Origin: Rickettsia endosymbiont of Ceutorhynchus obstrictus
Lineage (GTDB): Bacteria > Pseudomonadota > Alphaproteobacteria > Rickettsiales > Rickettsiaceae
Reading direction: 5' to 3'
DNA length: 64,000 bases
Assembly: GCF_964026565.1 (NCBI RefSeq)
Contig: NZ_OZ032162.1
Span: 1,736,001-1,800,000 of the forward strand
The position numbers and the translations under genes are program-made. The notes under the pieces are model-generated. The model was not told the origin of the DNA. It saw only the letters and a program-made list of their open reading frames with translations, and made no database searches. Of this stretch, positions 9,001-17,689 are shown piece by piece (position 1 is the first letter of the stretch; each line of letters starts with the position of its first letter).

Positions 9001-10083
9001 ATGTCGATCAACTTTAGAATAAGACAGCTTATTAAGCAAAGCGGCTATATTAGCTGCGATCAATTAATGCGTGAGGCGCTTTCCTTGAACCCGTCTTCTT
9101 ACTATCAACATAAGGATATTTTAGGTATCGAGGGAGATTTTATAACCGCTCCTGAAATTTCGCAGTTATTCGGTGAAATTATAGGCTTATGGTGTATAAA
9201 AGAATGGCAGAAAATTGGTTGCCCTTCAAGAATTAGTTTAATTGAACTCGGTCCTGGTAGAGGACTATTAATGCGTGATTTACTACGAACGGCAAAGTTA
9301 GTACCGGAATTTTATCAAGCTCTGACGATAGAATTCATTGAAATTAACCCCAATTTTATTGCTCATCAGCAAACAAATTTACAAGATATTAATTTACCGA
9401 TTAATCATTATACAACTATAGAAGATATAGTAAAAATCCCTTCTATAATCATAGCTAATGAGTTCTTTGATACCATGCCGGTAAAACAATATATTAAAGT
9501 TAAAGAATTATGGTATGAGTCGGTACTCGTTATAGAACCGATAGATAATAAAATTAAATTTGATAAAATTGCCGTTAATAAAAACTTACAAGATTATTTG
9601 TTACAAACCCACTTAGAAGCAAATGACGGCGCAATAATAGAAGAATCTTACGAATCTATAAAAATTATGCAATTTATTAGCAATCATCTAAAAAAATTCA
9701 GCGGTAGCTGCTTGGTTATAGATTACGGTTATGATATAAATCCAAATCAGAGAACTAGAAATCAATATAACGCAACTATTCAAGCTATAAAAAATCATAA
9801 ATATTATCCGCTTCTTGAGAGTTTAGGGTCAGCTGATCTTTCGGCGCATGTTGATTTTTACGCCTTAAAAGCAGTAGCAAAAAATACCGGTTTAAATATA
9901 TCCGAAACAATGTCGCAACGGGATTTCCTAACTCAAAACGGTATTTTATTGCGTAGTAAAATATTGCAGGATAAAATTACTCCTAACCACGCAGCTATAA
10001 TAGAGCGGCAAGTGGATAAATTAATCTCACCTAAGCAAATGGGAACATTATTTAAAGTGCTGCAGGTTAGTAGTCACCATTAA
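9001..10083 (+). CDS. SAM-dependent methyltransferase, MidA/NDUFAF7 family
   Basis: 360 residues of the DUF185 family. In mitochondria the relative NDUFAF7/MidA methylates an arginine of a complex I subunit during assembly, so a role in NADH dehydrogenase assembly is an inference. Features: GDFITAPEISQLFGEIIGLW near residue 45, the SAM-binding ELGPGRGLLMRDLLR, IEINPNF, IIANEFFDTMPVKQY, and LVIDYGYD. A repeat lies on each side. No frameshift. Confidence 0.85.
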   Translation: MSINFRIRQLIKQSGYISCDQLMREALSLNPSSYYQHKDILGIEGDFITAPEISQLFGEIIGLWCIKEWQKIGCPSRISLIELGPGRGLLMRDLLRTAKLVPEFYQALTIEFIEINPNFIAHQQTNLQDINLPINHYTTIEDIVKIPSIIIANEFFDTMPVKQYIKVKELWYESVLVIEPIDNKIKFDKIAVNKNLQDYLLQTHLEANDGAIIEESYESIKIMQFISNHLKKFSGSCLVIDYGYDINPNQRTRNQYNATIQAIKNHKYYPLLESLGSADLSAHVDFYALKAVAKNTGLNISETMSQRDFLTQNGILLRSKILQDKITPNHAAIIERQVDKLISPKQMGTLFKVLQVSSHH

Positions 10084-10141
10084 CCAATATTGTCGTATAG
10101 ATAGGGTAAAAGCCGTCTCTATGTCATTCCCGTGAAAACGG

Positions 10142-10347
10142 GGCGTTGTTGCATGGCTACCGGAATCGTTATGGCGAGGCGCCTCTTGGTGCCGTGGCCA
10201 TCTAAGTATAAACATATTTTTATACTAAACTTGTTTAGTATTCTAATTAAATCCCGAATGTAATTCGGGATAGCCTGGATGGCCACAGCCACTTCGCGGC
10301 TTCGCCATGACGGATTTTTATTACTTTTTGAGCCATGCAACAACGCC
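10142..10347. repeat. Palindromic repeat with GGCGTTGTTGCATGG ends
   Basis: 206 bp bounded by GGCGTTGTTGCATGG and its exact inverse CCATGCAACAACGCC, the same 15-bp ends as the element that interrupts the ada-like gene at 17296-17667. The interior repeats the 7701-7903 element in inverted orientation. No clear target duplication at this copy. It fills most of the gap between the methyltransferase gene and ruvC. Confidence 0.75.
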
Positions 10348-10425
10348 CTAAGAAAGTGAGAATGACATCGGAAACGTTTTGATTATCAACGTGAAATACC
10401 TCTTTTAACTTAGAAACTAAAAATT

Positions 10426-10896
10426 ATGATTATACTCGGTATCGATCCGGCTCTTACTAACCTCGGCTGGGGAGTGGTTCGTAAAGAAGCGACAAAGCTA
10501 ACATATATAAATAGCGGCGTGATAAAAACAAATAGCAAAGATGCCCTGCATATAAGACTTGCTTTTATTACTACTTGTTTAGAAAAAGTAATATTAGAAC
10601 ATAAACCAAACGCGGTAGCCCTTGAAGAAACTTTTGTTAATATGAATAATTTAACATCTTTAAAACTCGGCTATGCAAGGGGTGCTATTATGGCACTTAT
10701 CGGCAGATATAATATTGATTTTCGAGAATTTAAACCTAATACGGTAAAAAAAACGGTAACGGGTTACGGGCATGCTCAGAAACATCAAATTCTACATATG
10801 ATTAAACTGCTCCTGCCCGGCACTTATTTAATTACTAGTGCCGACGAAGCCGATGCCGTTGCAATTGCCTATACTGCTCTTGTAATAAAAATTTAG
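10426..10896 (+). CDS. ruvC: Holliday junction resolvase RuvC
   Basis: Cuts Holliday junctions during recombinational repair, acting with RuvAB. The 156 residues show the RNase H-like fold motifs: GIDPALTNLGWGVV with the first catalytic Asp, ALEETFVNMN with the catalytic Glu, and SADEADAVAIAY with the C-terminal acidic residues. trmJ starts 8 bp after its stop, so they are probably transcribed together. ruvA and ruvB are not adjacent. Confidence 0.93.
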   Translation: MIILGIDPALTNLGWGVVRKEATKLTYINSGVIKTNSKDALHIRLAFITTCLEKVILEHKPNAVALEETFVNMNNLTSLKLGYARGAIMALIGRYNIDFREFKPNTVKKTVTGYGHAQKHQILHMIKLLLPGTYLITSADEADAVAIAYTALVIKI

Positions 10897-10904
10897 ACTA
10901 TAAG

Positions 10905-11624
10905 ATGACCGAAGAAAATAAATTTTCTAAACCTATAATAATCTTAGTCTGTCCTCAAATGGGAGAGAATATCGGAGCTACGGCGAGAGCAATGAAAAAT
11001 TTTGGTGTAGACGAGCTAAGAATAGTTAACCCACGAGACGGCTGGCCGAATGAGCAAGCAAGAAGCACTGCCGTCGGTGCGGTTAACGTTATAGATAACG
11101 CAAAAATTTATGATACTCTAGAAGAAAGCATTAAAGATATTGAGTATCTCTACGCTACAACTTGTACAAAACGCACCATGAATAAAAATTATGTATTCTC
11201 ACAAGATTTATCGTTAAGCTATCCATTAGCGCAGAAAGTGGGAATAATGTTCGGACGAGAAAATAACGGACTGAGTAATGAGGAGGTTTCTCTTGCTCAT
11301 AAAATTATTACTATTAATACAAGTGAGTTTAGCTCTTTAAATATTGCCCAGGCGGTTATTATAATATGTTATGAGTTATTTCGTAATAAGCCTTATGATG
11401 GTAATATATCTATTTGTAATACTCAAAAACTTGCAACTAGAGGAGAACTTAATTATTTCTTAGAACATTTATTTAATGAGCTAGGTAAGAAAAACTTTTT
11501 TAAAGTTCCGGAAAAAACCTTAATGATGCAACAAAATATTACTAATATTTTCACTCGTATAGATAAATTATCCCGCGCAGAAGTTCAAACGCTACGCGGT
11601 ATTATAAAAGCGTTAGATTCTTAA
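10905..11624 (+). CDS. trmJ: tRNA (cytidine/uridine-2'-O-)-methyltransferase TrmJ
   Basis: SpoU/TrmH-type (SPOUT) enzyme predicted to methylate the 2'-O of nucleotide 32 in tRNA. The 239 residues begin with PIIILVCPQMGENIGATARA, the motif that starts the SPOUT knot, followed by RIVNPRDGWPNEQARSTAVGA and YATTCTKR. The cofactor region is VGIMFGRENNGLSNEEV, then INTSEFSSLNIAQAVIIICYEL. Length fits TrmJ. It converges on the GT10 gene, with 3 bp between the two stop codons. Confidence 0.88.
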   Translation: MTEENKFSKPIIILVCPQMGENIGATARAMKNFGVDELRIVNPRDGWPNEQARSTAVGAVNVIDNAKIYDTLEESIKDIEYLYATTCTKRTMNKNYVFSQDLSLSYPLAQKVGIMFGRENNGLSNEEVSLAHKIITINTSEFSSLNIAQAVIIICYELFRNKPYDGNISICNTQKLATRGELNYFLEHLFNELGKKNFFKVPEKTLMMQQNITNIFTRIDKLSRAEVQTLRGIIKALDS

Positions 11625-11627
11625 TAT

Positions 11628-12617
11628 CTAAATTTTTTTATTAAATTTTGTTTCAAAAATTTCATTTATTTTTTTGCGAACTTTATCTATTAGTACTTCA
11701 TAATCTTTTTCCGGATTAACTAAAATTCTCTGATTCCAAATACTACAATATAGTTCATCATCATTATCTACTTTTTTAATATAGTCTACTAATTCATCTT
11801 GCGTAGAAAAATCTCCGCCAAAAATAACCGCTTTACTATTTATATCTTCTAGAACACTTCTATCTGCGTTATATATCGGTATAGAGCCTGCGAACCAAGC
11901 TTGAAAAGCTTTTTCGGTAATGTATCCCGGATAATATTGATTTTCATAAGCTATAGTGAATTTACATTGTGATAACCAATCTTCTGTTTTTTCTTGCTCA
12001 AACGACACTCTTTCTCCTATATTATTTAAAAGCTTTCCGCCGCTTAAAACTTTTTTATATAAAGATAGTCTATGAAATAACTTAGCACGCTCTCTCGCTC
12101 CATCAAATGTAGGTAGCCATTCGCCGTCATTACTAGCTAGAAAACATGCAAAATATTTTTTTTCGGAAGGGTTACATTCTCCTCGTTTTCTATCATAGTC
12201 ATGTCGCATTCTTTCCTTATGGCGATGATAAGAAAAAGGGAATCTTATATAATTAGGTTGATCTATATAATCAAATCCTAATACTAAATCTTGAGTTTGT
12301 AATTGATCTTGTACACTTCCTGTATATAGTTCAGAAGTATAATATATTTTAATTACTTTAGGATTTTTTGTAATCGGTTCTCTACTTAAGCAACCGTTTA
12401 GCAATACATCTTCATTCTTATTTACAAATTTCAAATTATAATTTTCTTCAAGTATTTTTGTTAAAAATGGATTGGCATCATTTTGATTTTCTGCGTCAAA
12501 ATTTATTGCTTTTACTCTTAAAGTTGGTTTGGTTGACTTATTATTTAATTTATAAAACCCTAACCCAACCGTAATAACGGTTATCAGAGTTATTATATAA
12601 AAAAGGTAACGTTTCAT
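11628..12617 (-). CDS. Glycosyltransferase family 10 (fucosyltransferase-like)
   Basis: A 329-residue protein with one N-terminal membrane anchor (YLFYIITLITVITVGLGFY), then a GT10-like catalytic part. The best evidence is AYENQYYPGYITEKAFQAWF, which matches the FEN-x-YITEK signature of alpha-1,3/4-fucosyltransferases, followed by AGSIPIYNADRSVLEDI. GT10 enzymes use GDP-fucose; the acceptor and sugar here are unknown. It is last in the rpmF-fabH-wecB-GT2-GT10 run, 34 bp after the GT2 gene, so a role in envelope glycan decoration is inferred. Confidence 0.8.
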   Translation of the reverse strand: MKRYLFYIITLITVITVGLGFYKLNNKSTKPTLRVKAINFDAENQNDANPFLTKILEENYNLKFVNKNEDVLLNGCLSREPITKNPKVIKIYYTSELYTGSVQDQLQTQDLVLGFDYIDQPNYIRFPFSYHRHKERMRHDYDRKRGECNPSEKKYFACFLASNDGEWLPTFDGARERAKLFHRLSLYKKVLSGGKLLNNIGERVSFEQEKTEDWLSQCKFTIAYENQYYPGYITEKAFQAWFAGSIPIYNADRSVLEDINSKAVIFGGDFSTQDELVDYIKKVDNDDELYCSIWNQRILVNPEKDYEVLIDKVRKKINEIFETKFNKKI

Positions 12618-12651
12618 AAATTTAATCCGAATAAGAAGTTACTTATAGGCT

Positions 12652-14238
12652 TCAATTTTGAGTAAGTCTAGTCAACTCAAGTAATTTCTTTACTTTTTCT
12701 TCAGGACTATTCACTATTATTAATTTATTTGGGTCTGTTTTTTTATCAAAAGAATATTTATTTTTTTGATCTATAATAATCCAATCCGAGTTCTGGATAA
12801 GATAATTATGCTCTAAGCTTTTTATATGATTGTTATCAACATATTCATATATAATTAATATGTTATTAAAATGCTTTTTTAAAGCAAAAACATCCTTACA
12901 TATAGTTTTATCCAGGCATTGGATAATAAATAAAGAATTTTGTAAAAATTTCTTATACCTAGCTTCAAAATCAGCTATTGAAAAATATTTATAATAAAGC
13001 AATTCTAGTAATGTATGATCAGTATTAAAGAATAATGCGTTTCTTTTCACGGTATTTTTAGCAGTGATTGTAGAAGATATAGTGTTAAAGTTGATAAAAA
13101 AAGTTTTATAATTATTTTCAATAAATTTTAAAACTTTTTCCCTGTTATCTTTTCCTTTATTTAAATTATCAATGCTCGTACCGGAAAGGATAAAGCATAA
13201 ACCTTTAATATTTCTTTTAGTTATTTCAATTTCTGCTTGTTTTTGCAAAAATTTCTTATAATTCTTTTTTAATATATTCCATTGCCAACCCAAGTTTATA
13301 TTTGGCTCAAGAATATAACTAGAATAGAAATATGGCCATAATCCTAATTCAAAATTAGCAATCATATAATTAAATAATTTCTTTTTCGTGGCTTCTAACG
13401 TTGTTGGATGTTCCCATAATAGAAAAGCTTTCTTATTAAAGACCCAAGTTTTAGATTCTTTTTTATATTTATAGCAAAATAACGTATCTTCTCCGGCATA
13501 TGTTAGATATTCCGGATATTTTCCAATTTTTAATGCTATGTCTTTTTTATACACTAAACAGGCGCCATAAGGTTCTACGCGAAATTCAAAATGCTTAACC
13601 GGCGATAAATAAACGGACCAAGTATATTTATGTTTAGGATAGTGTACACCACTTACTAAATCTAAATCTTTGTATTTATAAAATGGTCCTATAGTATTAG
13701 CAGCATAGTTTTTATTTAAATAAGTTCCTGCATCAACATTCATTAATAAATTATTTCGGGAATGATCTATTGCCATATTTCTTTGATGACCGATATTTTG
13801 TTCGGATGAGAATAATAACAAAATATCTAACTTAGATGATTCTTTATATAAATTTATTTTTTTTACTGTTTGATCGGAAGAACCTCCATCAACAATAATA
13901 ACTTGATCTGGTTTTAAACTTTGTTCTTCAATAGATTTTAATACTTCAATAATATTATTTTCTTCATTTAGCACCGGAGTAATAATAGTGTATTTCGGGA
14001 ATTGATCATTGACTGAATAATCTTTATCTATAATATGTATTTTTAGATCATTTGAATAAAGTGAGATATGCTCATAGATATTGGGATAAGTATGGATAAA
14101 TATTTTAAGTATTTTTTTAATAAATGCATGAGCGTATTTTGCATATCGGTAAAAAATATAATAACAGTGTACAAATAATACTTTTAAATATTTCAGTAAT
14201 ATTCGTTTTAGTATAATTTTTAAATTTTGTATCTGCAT
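12652..14238 (-). CDS. Glycosyltransferase family 2
   Basis: 528 residues. After a hydrophobic/basic N-terminal stretch, a GT-A domain starts at YTIITPVLNEENNIIEVLKS, with VIIVDGGSSDQT for nucleotide-sugar binding, NVDAGTYLNKNY in the DxD position, and AGEDTLFCYKYKK as the likely catalytic-base region. The C-terminal about 200 residues are not recognised. Donor and acceptor unknown. It lies 6 bp after wecB, so translation may be coupled; wecB would supply UDP-ManNAc-type sugars for the same pathway. Confidence 0.85.
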   Translation of the reverse strand: MQIQNLKIILKRILLKYLKVLFVHCYYIFYRYAKYAHAFIKKILKIFIHTYPNIYEHISLYSNDLKIHIIDKDYSVNDQFPKYTIITPVLNEENNIIEVLKSIEEQSLKPDQVIIVDGGSSDQTVKKINLYKESSKLDILLLFSSEQNIGHQRNMAIDHSRNNLLMNVDAGTYLNKNYAANTIGPFYKYKDLDLVSGVHYPKHKYTWSVYLSPVKHFEFRVEPYGACLVYKKDIALKIGKYPEYLTYAGEDTLFCYKYKKESKTWVFNKKAFLLWEHPTTLEATKKKLFNYMIANFELGLWPYFYSSYILEPNINLGWQWNILKKNYKKFLQKQAEIEITKRNIKGLCFILSGTSIDNLNKGKDNREKVLKFIENNYKTFFINFNTISSTITAKNTVKRNALFFNTDHTLLELLYYKYFSIADFEARYKKFLQNSLFIIQCLDKTICKDVFALKKHFNNILIIYEYVDNNHIKSLEHNYLIQNSDWIIIDQKNKYSFDKKTDPNKLIIVNSPEEKVKKLLELTRLTQN

Positions 14239-14244
14239 TTATTG

Positions 14245-15393
14245 TTACGTATTTAAGTTTATACTTTCATTAATACTCAACTCTTTTGTCAAAATTTTCA
14301 TTATATATTCAGTCGCTTTACCGTCCCCATAGGGGTTGTGTGTTTCCGCCATTGTCTTATAATAATCGTTATTATCTAACAATTTTGTTGTTTCGTTCAA
14401 AATATTTTCTATATTCGTCCCGACTAATTTAGCGGTACCAGCCGTTACTCCTTCCATCCTTTCGGTTACATCACGAGTAACCAAAAGCGGTTTGCCGAGA
14501 GTCGGAGCTTCTTCTTGCAAACCGCCCGAATCGGTAATAATGATATAGGCTTTCTCCATTAACCAAATCATAAAAGAATAATCAAGGGGATAAATAAGAA
14601 AAATATTTTTGATATTAGCGAGTCTATTATTGACTATATTCTCCACATTGGGGTTAGGGTGTACCGGATAAACAAACTGCACATCTCGGTATTTTGCCGC
14701 TAATAATTCTAAGGCAACACAAATATTTTCTAGCGGCTTCCCAAAACTTTCCCTTCTATGCATAGTAATAAGGATAATTTTTTTGCTAAAATCTAAAAAC
14801 CTAAAATAATCATAATATTTTTCTTCGCCGCTATTTTTAATTAAGCCTAAACCCAGTAGTAAAGCGTCTATTACGGTACTACCGGTAACATATATATTAT
14901 TTTTAATATTTTCTTTTTGCAAATTAAGTTTAGAATTTCCGGTCGGTACAAAATGATACTCGGCCAAGTCGGCGGTAAGAGTTCTATACATTTCTTCAGG
15001 ATAAGGGGAAAATTTATCACCGCTTCTAAGACCCGCCTCAATATGAGCAACCGGTACTTTATGATAAAAAGCCGAAAGCGCTCCGATAAATGCCGTAGTA
15101 GTGTCACCTTGCACTAGGATTAAATCCGGTTTTACCTCTGTAATTACTGATTTGAGTTTATTTATAGCGTTACTAGTTAAGTCAGATAAATCTTGATTAG
15201 GTAGCATTAAATTAAGATCGTAATTGGGGATAATTTCAAAAAAATTTAAAACTTGATCAAGCATTTCACGATGTTGAGCAGTTACGCAAACTATAGTTTC
15301 AAAATTTTTATTTTTCTGAGATTTTTTAATCAACGGCGTCATTTTTATGGCTTCCGGTCTAGTCCCAAAAATGAAAAGTAGTTTTTTTGCCAT
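14245..15393 (-). CDS. wecB: UDP-N-acetylglucosamine 2-epimerase (non-hydrolysing)
   Basis: Interconverts UDP-GlcNAc and UDP-ManNAc, a cytoplasmic step feeding surface polysaccharide synthesis. The 382 residues are normal length. Motifs: FIFGTRPEAIKMTPLI at the N-terminus, VQGDTTTAF, VAHIEAGLRSGD, TMHRRESFGKPL, YPVHPNPNV and TDSGGLQEEAPTLGKPLL. It starts 7 bp after fabH. Intact. Confidence 0.93.
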   Translation of the reverse strand: MAKKLLFIFGTRPEAIKMTPLIKKSQKNKNFETIVCVTAQHREMLDQVLNFFEIIPNYDLNLMLPNQDLSDLTSNAINKLKSVITEVKPDLILVQGDTTTAFIGALSAFYHKVPVAHIEAGLRSGDKFSPYPEEMYRTLTADLAEYHFVPTGNSKLNLQKENIKNNIYVTGSTVIDALLLGLGLIKNSGEEKYYDYFRFLDFSKKIILITMHRRESFGKPLENICVALELLAAKYRDVQFVYPVHPNPNVENIVNNRLANIKNIFLIYPLDYSFMIWLMEKAYIIITDSGGLQEEAPTLGKPLLVTRDVTERMEGVTAGTAKLVGTNIENILNETTKLLDNNDYYKTMAETHNPYGDGKATEYIMKILTKELSINESINLNT

Positions 15394-15400
15394 CTTTAAT

Positions 15401-16357
15401 TTACCACCTTACTAACGCGCTTCCCCAGGTTAAGCCGGCACCGATGGCAGTAAAAAGAATAATATCACCTTTTTTTAAGTTTCCCGAAGCTTTTAGCTCA
15501 CTTAGAGCTAGAGGAATAGAGGCGGCTGAGCAATTAGCATGATTTTTTATCGTTTTTACTATTTTGCTTTGCTCCAAATTTAAGGCTTCAGCAAGTTTAT
15601 CGATAATTCTAATATTAGCTTGATGAGGAACAAAATAATCAATATCATTCACCGTAAGGTTATTGTCTTTTAATATTTCCTCTACCGATTGCCCCATTTT
15701 CTCGACTGCATGGCGAAATAATGCTTGCCCCTGCATGACGATTTTACCGCTATTACCGTTCATACTTACGCCGCCGTTCGTATAAAGCATTTCGGCATAG
15801 CTACCGTTTGAGTAAATTTTACTATCTATTATACCGGAGCTATCTTCACTACGCCGTAATATCACGCTCCCTGCTCCGTCGCCGAATAAAACACAAGTCG
15901 ATCTATCTTGGAAGTCAAGCAAAGAGGTCATTTTTTCGGCTCCTATAAGCAAGATAGTCTTATATTTACCTGAATCAATAAAAGCATTTGCTACTTGCAA
16001 CCCGTACACAAAGCCGGCACATACCGCTTGTAAATCAAAAGAAGGGATATTATTCGTAAAACCGAGATATCCCTGCAATTTGGTAGATACGGAGGGAAAG
16101 CTGTTATCCGGCGTAGTAGTGCAGGTAATAATCAAATCTATATCGGATACTGCTATATTAGCGTCTAATATAGCTTTTTCTGCAGCTTTTAAAGCAAGGT
16201 GGGAGGTATATTCATCACTTGCCGCAATATGGCGCTGCGATATACCCGTTCTTGTCTTAATCCACTCGTCGTTAGTGTCTACATACTTTGCCAGCTCGTC
16301 GTTACTAACTACTCGCTCCGGTAAATATCCACCGCAACCGATAATTTTACAGGTCAT
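15401..16357 (-). CDS. fabH: 3-oxoacyl-ACP synthase III (FabH)
   Basis: Starts fatty acid synthesis by condensing acetyl-CoA with malonyl-ACP. The 318 residues include the catalytic triad in order: Cys in LQAVCAGFVYG, His in VPHQANIRI and Asn in NHANCSAAS, plus RTGISQRHIA near the N-terminus. It follows rpmF by 12 bp. In many alphaproteobacteria plsX lies between these two genes; here it is absent. Confidence 0.95.
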   Translation of the reverse strand: MTCKIIGCGGYLPERVVSNDELAKYVDTNDEWIKTRTGISQRHIAASDEYTSHLALKAAEKAILDANIAVSDIDLIITCTTTPDNSFPSVSTKLQGYLGFTNNIPSFDLQAVCAGFVYGLQVANAFIDSGKYKTILLIGAEKMTSLLDFQDRSTCVLFGDGAGSVILRRSEDSSGIIDSKIYSNGSYAEMLYTNGGVSMNGNSGKIVMQGQALFRHAVEKMGQSVEEILKDNNLTVNDIDYFVPHQANIRIIDKLAEALNLEQSKIVKTIKNHANCSAASIPLALSELKASGNLKKGDIILFTAIGAGLTWGSALVRW

Positions 16358-16369
16358 ATATAATAAGCT

Positions 16370-16573
16370 TTATGCTACTTCTTCTTCGTCGACTTCTTTT
16401 TTCTTCACGACAACTTGACGACCGTTATATGTACCGTCAACTGCGGATATATGGTGAGGAAGTTTATATTCTCCGGTTTGTGAGTCAACTATTACGTTAA
16501 CTTTACCGACCGCTAAGTGAGAACGACGCATATTACGTCTTGATTTAGATGTTTTTTTCTTTGGAACTGCCAT
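16370..16573 (-). CDS. rpmF: 50S ribosomal protein L32
   Basis: 67 residues starting MAVPKKKTSKSRRNMRRSHL, the characteristic L32 N-terminus. The central part has HHISAVDGTYNGRQVV in place of the zinc-binding Cys found in some L32 proteins, so this is the Cys-free form. First gene of the minus-strand run through fabH and wecB. Confidence 0.95.
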   Translation of the reverse strand: MAVPKKKTSKSRRNMRRSHLAVGKVNVIVDSQTGEYKLPHHISAVDGTYNGRQVVVKKKEVDEEEVA

Positions 16574-16618
16574 ATTAGCCCTATCTTTAATAAATCTATG
16601 ATATGTAAAAAAAAGTAT

Positions 16619-16649
16619 TTGTCAAATTAGCAGAGCAGTATATTATAAT
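16619..16649 (+). promoter_or_regulatory. Possible promoter of bamE
   Basis: TTGTCA at 16619-16624 with TATTAT/TATAAT at 16641-16649 (spacer 16 or 19 bp depending on the -10 chosen), about 36 bp before the bamE start in the gap between divergent genes. Confidence 0.35.
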
Positions 16650-16684
16650 CCGGTAATAAAATCTAGGTATTTCAAATTAAATTT

Positions 16685-17140
16685 ATGAAATCTTTTATAA
16701 TTCATGCTTTCGGTATATTGATTTTCCTACTGCTCAGCGGTTGTCAGACCATTGAAACCAGAGGTCAATTTATAGACAATACTTTACTTTCCCGCCTAGA
16801 AACTCAAAAACTTAATAAATCTGAAGTAACGGAATTAATCGGCAGCCCGACGATTATACCCGATTATTCTCCAAATAGTTGGTATTATATCGAGAGAACT
16901 ATGTCGAAGCGGGCTTGGTTTAATCCAAAAGTCGAGCAGCAAAGAATAGTAAAAGTTACGTTCGATACTCGTAATTCAGTACAAGAAGTTATAGTAATTA
17001 ACGATTCTCATAAGGAAGATATCGAAGTGATTCGAGAATATACTAAAACATACGGTACGGAACTTAACGGGCTACAAAAATTTGTTAAAAATTTCGGCAG
17101 ATTTAATGCAACTACTAAGAGCAGCAAGAAAAAGAAATAA
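16685..17140 (+). CDS. bamE: Outer membrane assembly lipoprotein BamE
   Basis: Small accessory lipoprotein of the BAM complex that folds beta-barrels into the outer membrane. The 151 residues start with a signal peptide ending in LLLSGC (lipidated Cys), then a BamE/SmpA domain: LSRLETQKLNKSEVTELIGS followed by PNSWYYIERTMSKRAWF and VKVTFD. The C-terminal Lys/Ser tail (TTKSSKKKK) is long for the family. Divergent from rpmF. Confidence 0.88.
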   Translation: MKSFIIHAFGILIFLLLSGCQTIETRGQFIDNTLLSRLETQKLNKSEVTELIGSPTIIPDYSPNSWYYIERTMSKRAWFNPKVEQQRIVKVTFDTRNSVQEVIVINDSHKEDIEVIREYTKTYGTELNGLQKFVKNFGRFNATTKSSKKKK

Positions 17141-17143
17141 AAG

Positions 17144-17295
17144 TTGTTGTTTGCTAAGAAATTGTTAAGGTTATTGCGATCCCAAACGTCATTGCTATGG
17201 AAGCTATATTTTATCAAGGAAGAATTAACCGTAGATGCCTCGACGGTGAGCCGACAATTCAAAAAACGTTTCGGTATGACCTGTGTGGAATATGC
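17144..17295 (+). pseudogene. 5' fragment of an Ada-like gene (AraC-type helix-turn-helix)
   Basis: LTVDASTVSRQFKKRFGMTC is the second helix-turn-helix of the AraC-like domain found in Ada-type DNA repair proteins. The coding frame runs to GAATATGC at 17295 and then meets a 372-bp insertion. Removing the insertion and one copy of the 9-bp duplication joins this frame exactly to the downstream methyltransferase gene as ...CVEY-AQARRMGIAMKQ. The region upstream of the helix-turn-helix no longer looks like the family, so the N-terminal part is also degraded. Confidence 0.75.
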
Positions 17296-17667
17296 GGCGT
17301 TGTTGCATGGCATCCAGTCTTTTTACTAAGGTTTTTTCTGGATACTGCGGGAGGGGCCCACTACTGTACGAACGTTTAAATAAAGAGGTAAAAATTCTGT
17401 CATTCCGTGGCTACGACCACGGAATCCAGCTTATAATATCATAAAAAGATTCTAAAATAAGTCTAATATGGCTTTATTTTCCTGGATGCCGTGATCAAGT
17501 CACGGCATGACACAGCCTTTTTTCAACGTTCGTACAATAGTGGGAGGGGCCTCGGTATGACACCGTACTTGTAATAACTATAATGCGGTAAATCATGAGC
17601 CACGCAACAATGCCTCCTCGCAATGACGGTGTTTTTTTATAAGGATTTCGAGCCATGCAACAACGCC
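17296..17667. mobile_element. Palindromic element inserted in the ada-like gene (with nested element)
   Basis: Bounded by 15-bp perfect inverted ends GGCGTTGTTGCATGG (17296) and CCATGCAACAACGCC (to 17667). Flanked by GGAATATGC (17287-17295) and GGAACATGC (17668-17676), a 9-bp direct repeat with one mismatch. Removal restores the host frame, so this is a true insertion. It contains the 184-bp element at 17359-17542; without it and its duplication the outer element is about 179 bp. Confidence 0.85.
17359..17542. mobile_element. 184-bp MITE-like element, copy 1
   Basis: Inverted ends CACTACTGTACGAACG and CGTTCGTACAATAGTG. Flanked by perfect 9-bp direct repeats GGAGGGGCC (17350-17358 and 17543-17551). 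The interior contains the inverted pair around CCACGGAATCC and GGATGCCGTGATC. No open reading frame of note. Sits inside the outer element at 17296-17667. Confidence 0.9.
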
Positions 17668-17689
17668 GGAACATGCACAAGCAAGAAGA

